The translations under genes and the position numbers were made by a program. From the NCBI GenBank assembly GCA_965247585.1, contig CBDFHC010000005.1, forward strand, positions 744,001 through 808,000: DNA of 64,000 nt, read 5' to 3'. This stretch comes from CBDFHC01 sp965247585. Its GTDB lineage: Bacteria > Chloroflexota > Dehalococcoidia > Lucifugimonadales > GCA-2712585. The notes under the pieces were generated by a model, which had not been told where the DNA came from, searched no databases, and saw only the letters and a list, made by a program, of their open reading frames with translations. This document shows, one piece after another, positions 57,955 through 64,000 of the stretch. Numbering within the stretch: the stretch's first letter is position 1; every line of letters starts with the position of its first letter.

Positions 57955-58944
57955 TTAGAGATCGGGAGAGGGCTTGGTGAGCTCCCTGAGGGTCTTGTTG
58001 TAGCGCCTTCGCCGTTCGATTGTGTGAGCCTGCACCTCCTTCCTGCGCTGCAGTATCCGTTCCCGCCTCCCGTGGAGCACATCTGCAGGTGTCACATTGC
58101 CCAGCGCCTTGTGATAGCGCCTGTAGTTGTAGTAGGCCACGAAGGCGGCAAGGGCAGCCTCCAGATCGGAAGCCATCTCGTAGGGGACCTGCTTGACGTC
58201 TCTCTTGATAGTCTGGTGATAGCGCTCCAGCTTGCCGTTGGTCTGAGGGTGGAAGGGTGCAGCCCGGATGTGCTTGATTCCCACCAGGCGCAGGTAGTCT
58301 CTGAAGCCACGGGACACATATCCTGAGCCGTTGTCCGAGAGCAAGCTGGTCCGGTCGGCCACCGGGACCTCGGTCATGCCAGTCTTGTCTACAGCCTCCT
58401 GGACCACCTCGATGAGAGAGTCGGTAGTCATGTCCCGCTGCAGCTTCCAGGAGAGTATGAAGCGGGAATAGTCGTCCATCACAGTGACCAGGTAGTAGTA
58501 GCCCCATCCGATGACCTTGAAGTAGGAGGCATCGGTAGCCCACATCTGGTGAGGGCCAGTGGTCTTGCGGTGGTACTCTTGAGAGGCCTTCAACTGCATC
58601 TCGGGTGACTTCACCAGACCCTCCCTGCGCAGGATGCGATACACAGTGGACTCGGATACAGCGAAGCCCAGGTTGTCCGTGGTCCACGCTGCCAACTGGC
58701 GGCTACTTAGCTCCGGCATCTCCCTGGCCGCTTCCAGGATCGACCGTTCCTCCTGAGACCTAAGGCGGTTCCACGGTGGGGTGCTGACTCCAGGTCGATC
58801 CTCGAGGTCTTGGTGATGTTGTTGTAGTCTCAACCACCGGTAGTAGGTGCTCTTGGGAACACCCAGGTCTCTGAGCATCCGACGCTTGGCCAGTGGTGAT
58901 GTGGCTACACTGGCCAGGATCGTCGCCTTCTTAAGGGCACTCAT
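57955..58944 (-). CDS. IS3-family transposase OrfB (integrase catalytic domain)
   Basis: A 329-residue protein. The N-terminal HTH_21-like part (LGFAVSESTVYRILRREGLV) is followed by the DDE core: Asp138 in MWATDASYFKVIGW, Asp204 in LLSDNGSGYVSRGF and Glu240 in HPQTNGKLERYHQT. All three catalytic residues are present and the frame is intact. The ATG start overlaps the orfA stop (ATGA). Confidence 0.93.
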   Translation of the reverse strand: MSALKKATILASVATSPLAKRRMLRDLGVPKSTYYRWLRLQQHHQDLEDRPGVSTPPWNRLRSQEERSILEAAREMPELSSRQLAAWTTDNLGFAVSESTVYRILRREGLVKSPEMQLKASQEYHRKTTGPHQMWATDASYFKVIGWGYYYLVTVMDDYSRFILSWKLQRDMTTDSLIEVVQEAVDKTGMTEVPVADRTSLLSDNGSGYVSRGFRDYLRLVGIKHIRAAPFHPQTNGKLERYHQTIKRDVKQVPYEMASDLEAALAAFVAYYNYRRYHKALGNVTPADVLHGRRERILQRRKEVQAHTIERRRRYNKTLRELTKPSPDL

Positions 58945-59381
58945 CCTGCGGTACCTGCGCCGTCTACCAGCGTCGGGATGGCCGTTTTTTTCAGACGGGA
59001 CACCTGGAGTGAGAGCTCGCCAACGAGCTGTTTCAGCTCGCCGTTCTCCCGCCTGAACTCCACGATCTCCTGCCGCGTGGCATCTCGCACGGTGTCGCGG
59101 GACAACCTCTCCTTACCTGCCTCCATGAACTCCTTGGTCCATGCATAGTAGGAGTGGGGCTTGATACCCTCCCGCCGGCACAGGTCGTTCACGGTCACCT
59201 CGCGACGGAAACCCTCCAAGACAATGCGGATCTTCTCTTCAGGGGTGTACTTGCGCCGCGTTGCCGCTCTCACCTGGCGGACGAATGAACGAGTCTCCTC
59301 GCTCCGCCGGTCTGCGACCCTGGCTTTGTCTGTATCTGGCTGGGACACTTCTGCTCCTTTCCTGAGGTACTCTACCCTCAC
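58941..59381 (-). CDS. IS3-family transposase OrfA (helix-turn-helix)
   Basis: A 146-residue protein with RRKYTPEEKIRIVLEGFRRE then VTVNDLCRREGIKPHSYYAW, a Tnp_1 helix-turn-helix, followed by a leucine-zipper-like helix (VEFRRENGELKQLVGELSLQ). It binds the element ends and works with OrfB. The frame is intact. Confidence 0.9.
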   Translation of the reverse strand: MRVEYLRKGAEVSQPDTDKARVADRRSEETRSFVRQVRAATRRKYTPEEKIRIVLEGFRREVTVNDLCRREGIKPHSYYAWTKEFMEAGKERLSRDTVRDATRQEIVEFRRENGELKQLVGELSLQVSRLKKTAIPTLVDGAGTAG

Positions 59382-59490
59382 TACAGGAGCTCACACCACT
59401 CTCAGACTCTCGGGTTTTCCACCTCCCATATGTGTCCCATTATCGCTGACGTTCTACATTTAGGAGTGTTGACGTAGGAGGGTGGCAGCC

Positions 59491-59961
59491 ATGGGACGAG
59501 AACGGTATGTGGTCCGGTTGGAAAGGGAAGAACGAGACCAGTTGGAACGACTGATTCGCGGGGGAAAGAGCCCAGCGCGAAAGGTTGCCCGGGCCCGTAT
59601 TCTGCTAAAGGCAGATACGGGCTGGGGGGTGATGCGCATCGTGGAGGCGCTGGACACGTCTGCGGGTACGGTGTGCCGTACCAAGCGGCGGTACCTGGAG
59701 GGAGGACTGAAGCGGGCCTTGGAGGAAGATCCTCGGCCAGGACATCCGACCAAACTGGATGAGCGGGGGGAAGCGCACCTGATTGCCCTGGCGTGCAGCA
59801 AGGCCCCTCCAGGCCATGACCACTGGACCCTGCGGCTCCTGGCAAACAAGGTGGTGGAGTTGGGGCTGGCGCCCTCCATGTCCCACGAGGGAATTCGCAA
59901 GCGGTTGAAAAAAACAGTCTCAAGCCGTGGCAGAAGAAGGAGTGGTGTATTCCCCAGGTGA
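59491..59961 (+). CDS. IS630 orfA, open orientation (copy 2)
   Basis: 156 residues, uninterrupted, with RARILLKADTGWGVMRIVEA across the invertible segment where copy 1 has a stop. One further difference from copy 1 is Lys for Glu in CSKAPPGH. The helix-turn-helix lies near residues 40-75. The frame ends at the same overlap with orfB as in copy 1. Confidence 0.88.
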   Translation: MGRERYVVRLEREERDQLERLIRGGKSPARKVARARILLKADTGWGVMRIVEALDTSAGTVCRTKRRYLEGGLKRALEEDPRPGHPTKLDERGEAHLIALACSKAPPGHDHWTLRLLANKVVELGLAPSMSHEGIRKRLKKTVSSRGRRRSGVFPR

Positions 59962-60302
59962 GCGCCGAGTTTGTGGCGTGTATGGAGGATGTGCTGGACC
60001 TTTACGCGGAACCCTATGACCCAGAGCGCCCGGTGGTCTGTTTCGACGAGACCTCCAAGCAGTTGCTGGCGGAAAAGAGGTCTCCGATCCCGCCCAAGCC
60101 GGCACGACGGGAGCGATACGATTACGAGTACCAGCGCAATGGCACCCGAAACCTGTTCATGCTGTGCGAGCCCCTGGCTGTAAAAGGCGGAGCTAAAGTG
60201 GACCACCTGGACGGATTGACCGCCTGACATTGTGGCGGTTGAAAAATGTACCGTCCTCTGCCATCCATAGGTTCGAAGTCGCGCTTATGGGTGGTGGGAT
60301 GG

Positions 60303-61802
60303 ATGTACCAGGTGGACGTGTATCTACGGATCCGACGGGCGGTGATGGTGGATGGGATGAGCATCCGGGAGGTCTCCCGGGTGTTCGGGTTGCACCGGGA
60401 CACGGTGCGCAAGATTCTGGCCTACTCAGCGCCGCCGGGCTACCGGCGACAGACTCCGCCCCGGCGTCCTAAGCTGGAGCCCTTCACCGCCGTCATCGAC
60501 CAAATCCTGGTAGACGACCTCAAGCGTCCCAGGAAGCAGCGCCACACAGCCCAGCGGATCTTCCAGCGGCTCAGGGACGAGCATGGGTTCGGCGGCCAGT
60601 ACACCATAGTCAAGGACTACGTAAGGGAGCACCGCCGCCGGTCGCAGGAGATGTTCGTCCCTCTGTCTCATCCGCCGGGCCACGCCCAGTGCGACTTTGG
60701 CGAGGCCCTGGTGATCATTGGCGGGGTGGAACAGAAAGCCCACTGCTTCGTCCTGGACCTGCCCCATAGCGACGGATGCTTCGTCAAGGCTTACCCGGCC
60801 GAGACCACCGAGGCCTTCCTGGACGGCCATGTCTCGGCCTTCGCATTCCTGGGCGGAGTGCCGCAGAGCATCCTGTACGACAACACCAAGCTGGCGGTGG
60901 CCAGGATACTGGGGGATGGACGCCGTAAACGCACCCGGGCCTTCACGGAACTCCAGTCCCACTACCTGTTCTCGGACCGGTTCGGCCGTCCCGGCAAGGG
61001 CAACGACAAGGGGAAGGTCGAGGGGATGGTCGGCTATATGCGGCGCAACTTCCTGGTGCCGGTCCCGTCCTTCGAGAGCTTTGAGGCGCTGAACGCCCAC
61101 CTGGAGCGTCGCTGCCTGGCGCGAATGGATGCCAGGTTGAGGGGCCACTCAGAGAGCATAGGCCAGCGGATGGAACGGGACCTGGAGGCCCTGCTGCCTC
61201 TGCCGGCGGTGGCCTACGACGCCTGCGAGAAGCAGGCAGGCCGGGTGAGTTCGCTGTCGCTGGTGAGGTACAGGACCAACGATTACTCGGCCCCGGTGGC
61301 CTACGGGCACCGGGACGTTCTGGTAAAAGGCTACGTGGACCGGGTGGTCATCAGTTGCGGGTCCGAGGTCATCGCCCGCCATCACCGCTCCTACCAGCGG
61401 GATGATTTTGTGTTCGACCCCGTCCACTACCTGCCCCTGCTGGAGCAGAAGACGGCGGCCCTGGACCAGGCCGCTCCCCTGCAGGGATGGGACCTTCCCG
61501 AGGAGTTTGCCACGCTGCGCCGGTTGCTGGAGTCCCGCATGGGACGAAGGGGCAAGCGGGAGTTCGTCCAGGTACTGCGGCTATTCGAGCATTTTTCGCC
61601 TGGGGAGGTCCACGCCGCGGTTCGGGATGCCATCCGGTTGGGGGCTTTGAGCTTCGACGCGGTGAAGCATCTGGTGCTCTGCCGGCTGGAGGGCCGGCCG
61701 CCCCGCCTCGACCTGGAACTCTATCCCTACTTGCCCCAGGTGCGGGTCAGTATCACTTCCGCCGGGGAGTACATGACATTGCTGTCGGGGAGGGCGGCAT
61801 GA
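60303..61802 (+). CDS. istA: IS21 transposase IstA
   Basis: 499 residues from ATG 60303 (MYQVDVYLRIRRAVMVDGMS), the usual IstA beginning. A frame-open extension to 60246 is less likely. HTH GMSIREVSRVFGLHRDTVRK is near 18-37. The DDE residues are Asp131 (HAQCDFGEAL), Asp193 (SILYDNTKLA) and Glu240 (KGKVEGMVGYMRRN). The C-terminal beta-barrel region is near 330-390. It is coupled to istB through the ATGA overlap. Confidence 0.93.
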   Translation: MYQVDVYLRIRRAVMVDGMSIREVSRVFGLHRDTVRKILAYSAPPGYRRQTPPRRPKLEPFTAVIDQILVDDLKRPRKQRHTAQRIFQRLRDEHGFGGQYTIVKDYVREHRRRSQEMFVPLSHPPGHAQCDFGEALVIIGGVEQKAHCFVLDLPHSDGCFVKAYPAETTEAFLDGHVSAFAFLGGVPQSILYDNTKLAVARILGDGRRKRTRAFTELQSHYLFSDRFGRPGKGNDKGKVEGMVGYMRRNFLVPVPSFESFEALNAHLERRCLARMDARLRGHSESIGQRMERDLEALLPLPAVAYDACEKQAGRVSSLSLVRYRTNDYSAPVAYGHRDVLVKGYVDRVVISCGSEVIARHHRSYQRDDFVFDPVHYLPLLEQKTAALDQAAPLQGWDLPEEFATLRRLLESRMGRRGKREFVQVLRLFEHFSPGEVHAAVRDAIRLGALSFDAVKHLVLCRLEGRPPRLDLELYPYLPQVRVSITSAGEYMTLLSGRAA

Positions 61803-62581
61803 ACAGCCGGTCCACGCTGCTGCTGGAACACCATCTGAAGGAACTGAAGCTGCCCAGCTTCTTCCGGGAATACGGGAAGATGGCGGCCCAGTGCGCCGCC
61901 GAGGGAGTGGACCACCCGGGGTACCTGCTCAGGCTCGCCGAACTGGAACTCATCGACCGCCACCAGCGCATGGTGGAGCGGCGGATCCGGTCCGCCCGCT
62001 TCCCTGCCGTCAAGACCTTCGACACCTTCGACTTTACGGCCATCCCGTCGGTGAACAAGGCGCTGGTGATGGAGTTGGCCCGCTGCGAATACGTCCAAAA
62101 CCGGGAGAACGTCATCGCCGTCGGCAACAGCGGCACCGGCAAGACCCACGTGGCCCTGGGACTGGGCCTGGCCGCCTGCCAGAAAGGGATGTCCGTGGGC
62201 TTCACCACCGCCGCCGCCCTGGTCCACGAGTTGATGGAGGCCCGGGATGAAAGACGTCTGCTCAGCCTCCAGAGACAACTTTCCCGCCTCAGCCTGCTGA
62301 TCATCGACGAACTGGGCTTCGTGCCCCTGTCACCCACCGGGGCGGAACTGCTCTTCGAGGTCTTCAGCCAGCGCTACGAGCGGGGCTCAATCCTGGTGAC
62401 CACCAACCTTCCCTTCGACGAGTGGACCGAGGTCTTCGGGTCGGAGAGGCTCACCGGGGCCCTGCTGGACCGCCTCACCCACCACGTCCACATCCTGGAG
62501 ATGAACGGCGAGAGCTACCGGCTCAAGCGTAGCAGAGAGGGAGTTGCCTCCCAAACTCAAGACAAGCCTCACCAAGAATAG
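61799..62581 (+). CDS. istB: IS21 helper ATPase IstB
   Basis: A 260-residue AAA+ ATPase related to DnaC. Walker A GNSGTGKT is at 109-116, Walker B is SLLIIDELGFVPL, and the sensor-like segment SILVTTNLPFDEWTEVFGSE follows. The N-terminal helical domain occupies 1-85. It remodels target DNA and recruits IstA. The start ATG 61799 overlaps the istA TGA. Confidence 0.95.
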   Translation: MNSRSTLLLEHHLKELKLPSFFREYGKMAAQCAAEGVDHPGYLLRLAELELIDRHQRMVERRIRSARFPAVKTFDTFDFTAIPSVNKALVMELARCEYVQNRENVIAVGNSGTGKTHVALGLGLAACQKGMSVGFTTAAALVHELMEARDERRLLSLQRQLSRLSLLIIDELGFVPLSPTGAELLFEVFSQRYERGSILVTTNLPFDEWTEVFGSERLTGALLDRLTHHVHILEMNGESYRLKRSREGVASQTQDKPHQE

Positions 62582-63209
62582 GTAGCATCAAGACCTTCCT
62601 GCCTGTCCTCTGCTGACCCACCCGTAAGCAGGCCATTTCCCTCAACAAGTGGTGCGGACATTTATGCTGGCCAGTTAGCTCGGACTTTTTCGCTGAACAT
62701 GAACACACCAGGTGGTACAGCTTTACTCCGCCCCAGTGGCCCAACATGCCTCCGCCATTGACACCCTGGCGGGCTGGAGGCATGTGGCAGTGACCGAACG
62801 TCGTACCATGGTGGACTTCGCTCAGCAGATGCGGTGGCTGGCCGATGAAGCTTACCCAGCGTCCGAGAAGATCCGGGTGGTGCTGGACAACCTCAACACC
62901 CACAAACCAGCTTCCCTCTACGAAACCTTCGAGCCCAAGGAGGCTAGGCGAATACGCAAACGCTTGGAGTTTCACTACACTCCCAAGCACGGTAGTTGGC
63001 TCAACATGGCAGAGATCGAGTTCAGTGTCTTGGCCAGGCGAGTCCTGCGCCGGCGTATTGCCGATGAAGAGACTTTGAGTGGCGAGATCGCGGCCCTGGA
63101 GGCAGAACGAAACCAAGCCGGAGCAACCATTGACTGGAGATTCTCCACTGTGGACGCCCGAGTCAAGCTTCACCATCTCTATCCTGCCAACAATTAGGTT
63201 GACTGAGTA

Positions 63210-63473
63210 CTAGCGCACTACTCGGAAGTCTGATTTTGAAGCTGTTTCAATGATCTCATCTATCCGTGATTGGTCTAGTGAGAATGAATCTATTATCATT
63301 AGAACTCTGTCGCCCCCGGCTATATCTGGATTCGATTTTGCAAAGTCGGCTTCTACCGAGAGTTGACGATTCAGCCCATCCGTATCTGTTAATTTTGCGG
63401 ATGTCACAAACCGCCCCAGCGCCGCGTCGTAGTACCGCGCGTTGTAGAAGTAGAGCCCCGTCCCGTCTAGCCG
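63210..63473 (-). pseudogene. Rhs core end with C-terminal tail, fragment 2
   Basis: After an in-frame TAG (63474-63476) the frame reads RLDGTGLYFYNARYYDAALG then RFVTSAKLTDTDGLNRQLSV and a tail (ADFAKSNPDIAGGDRVLMII, DEIIETASKSDFRVVR) of about 65 residues. The core part is nearly identical at DNA level to 56989-57363. The tail resembles a variable Rhs toxin tip. It now ends in a TAG made by the IS630 target TA, so the original tail may have been longer. Confidence 0.75.
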
Positions 63474-63500
63474 CTAGTCAGTAAACCTCGTGACCCTGAA

Positions 63501-63737
63501 CTAACTGCCATTCCCACGAGAATTAGGATCATCGGCATTGTCTTGGCTGGCGTAGGGATCCAGACCTAAGCGTTTATATGTGAGCAAATACAATACAACC
63601 ACTCCTAGGACTAAGATCACGGTTGTAACAACTGTCACCATCGTAGCCTCTAGCAACAAGACGGATGCGGTGATACTCAGTGCCAAACCTGCCACAACTG
63701 AAACAGTGGATATCCCTATTACTATCAGTCGACGCAA
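63501..63737 (-). CDS. Small membrane protein, 78 residues
   Basis: Two hydrophobic helices (LIVIGISTVSVVAGLALSIT and VTVVTTVILVLGVVVLYLLT) are followed by a polar tail rich in Asp/Asn. The start would be TTG 63737. It follows the 64-residue gene by 6 bases on the same strand, suggesting one operon. No family is recognised. Confidence 0.5.
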   Translation of the reverse strand: MRRLIVIGISTVSVVAGLALSITASVLLLEATMVTVVTTVILVLGVVVLYLLTYKRLGLDPYASQDNADDPNSRGNGS

Positions 63738-63743
63738 TGTTCG

Positions 63744-63938
63744 TTACTGGCCTCTTTCAAGCTCAAATACTCCCGTTAAGAGCAGTAATGCCGTCGCTAG
63801 GGCTACAGGTGACGCTATCAGGAGCACGGCGTCGCAGATTCTGAGACTAGGATTGCCTTTGGGCAGGGGGTAAGACTCCACGCTGGCAACAAGAAACATC
63901 GCCGCCAGGATCAGCAGTATTATGACTTTACGATCCAT
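63744..63938 (-). CDS. Small membrane protein, 64 residues
   Basis: MDRKVIILLILAAMFLVASV is a first helix or uncleaved signal, and ICDAVLLIASPVALATALLL a second one, ending GVFELERGQ. The pairing with the next small membrane-protein gene suggests a two-component membrane unit. Function is unknown. Confidence 0.5.
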   Translation of the reverse strand: MDRKVIILLILAAMFLVASVESYPLPKGNPSLRICDAVLLIASPVALATALLLLTGVFELERGQ

Positions 63939-64000
63939 ATCGCGGTGCTTTGACCGCGGTTATCAAATTCCCATCCAATATGGCAATTCAAAGTTTGCCT

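Larger units (their letters stand above)
57912..59458 (-). mobile_element. IS3-family insertion sequence
   Basis: The 1,547-bp element has ends TGTTGGCAACCAGCG and, on the other strand, TGTAGAACGTCAGCG, each followed by an aligned A-rich step and TGGGACAC. The inverted repeats thus extend about 27 bp with mismatches. It carries overlapping orfA and orfB on the minus strand. No matching target duplication flanks it. The right flank enters directly into IS630 copy 2, which lacks its first 60 bp, so a deletion followed or accompanied the insertion. Confidence 0.88.
60179..62763 (+). mobile_element. IS21-family insertion sequence
   Basis: The 2,585-bp element starts TGTAAAAGGCGGAGC and, read from the other strand, starts TGTCAATGGCGGAGG (12 of 15 matching). 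It is flanked by a 7-bp direct repeat CCCTGGC (60172-60178 and 62764-62770). It carries istA and istB with a 4-base overlap. Both are intact, so the element may still be active and is the youngest layer of the nest. Confidence 0.95.
59958..63197 (+). pseudogene. IS630 orfB interrupted by IS21 (copy 2)
   Basis: The first 73 codons (59958-60178) and the remaining codons (62771-63197) join in frame when 60179-62770 is removed, giving a protein identical to OrfB of copy 1. Asp30 lies in the first part, and Asp113 and Glu155 in the second. The gene is inactive in this state. Confidence 0.92.
59459..63210 (+). mobile_element. IS630-type element, copy 2 (left-truncated, split by IS21)
   Basis: Left part 59459-60178 and right part 62764-63210 together match copy 1 from its base 54573 to the right end (GTTGACTGAGTAC then TA). 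The first 60 bp, including the left inverted repeat, are missing at the IS3 boundary. IS21 splits orfB. Copy 2 carries the open orientation of the 14-bp invertible segment (59601-59614) but cannot transpose by itself. Confidence 0.92.

Noticed and set aside
57905..59465. Target-site duplication for the IS3 element
   Set aside because: The three or four bases on each side do not match, and the right side is inside a truncated IS630, so a deletion has probably removed one flank.

Overview
The window is GC-rich bacterial chromosome, most likely from an uncultured Chloroflexota of the class Dehalococcoidia, possibly a SAR202-type lineage. This is inferred from gene content, not from a database search. 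The supporting evidence is a division cluster reduced to rsmH-ftsA-ftsZ with no mur genes beside it, an NrdR/B12-dependent ribonucleotide reductase operon, four luciferase-like (LLM) flavin oxidoreductases, and many amidohydrolases, short-chain dehydrogenases and small toxin-antitoxin pairs.

Layout. 1-9135 holds mixed metabolic and repair genes: NTF2-like, CDGSH, zincin-like peptidase, endonuclease IV, zinc alcohol dehydrogenase, amidohydrolase, ABM monooxygenase, an LLM oxidoreductase and a large lipoprotein. 9354-19665 is a long minus-strand housekeeping run read mog-trmD-rplS-priA-def-cca-secD-secF. 20226-27878 is a plus-strand run rsmH-ftsA-ftsZ, a strong terminator, then nrdR, two small ORFs and nrdJ behind a probable pair of NrdR boxes. 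28058-37148 holds higBA, pdxA, proC, yggT, a PadR/membrane-protein pair, degV, pepA, tRNA-His and tRNA-Arg, a GGCT-HEPN pair and a RelE/RHH pair. 37544-53432 is accessory metabolism: PPOX, MFS, FAD oxidase, LLM, D-aminoacylase, two SDRs, cyclase, serine hydrolase and acyl-CoA dehydrogenase, with two more toxin-antitoxin loci (one degraded) and a DUF559 gene lying between palindromic repeats. 53986-64000 is a mobile-element graveyard. A complete IS630-type element sits inside one of two tandem small membrane-protein genes. A nest of IS3, IS630 and IS21 elements interrupts the remains of an Rhs polymorphic-toxin locus.

The intergenic regions are unusual. At least fifteen carry mosaics of a few shared repeat modules (hairpins, palindromes, purine-rich tracts) in different combinations, which explains most gaps over 200 bp.

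The most novel observations are these. The two IS630 copies differ by an exact 14-bp inversion between 8-bp inverted repeats, and this inversion creates or removes a stop codon in orfA. SecD is greatly enlarged, with about six repeats of a small periplasmic module. Hairpin-rich DNA precedes rsmH and may be a structured leader. The modular repeat system itself also appears undescribed.
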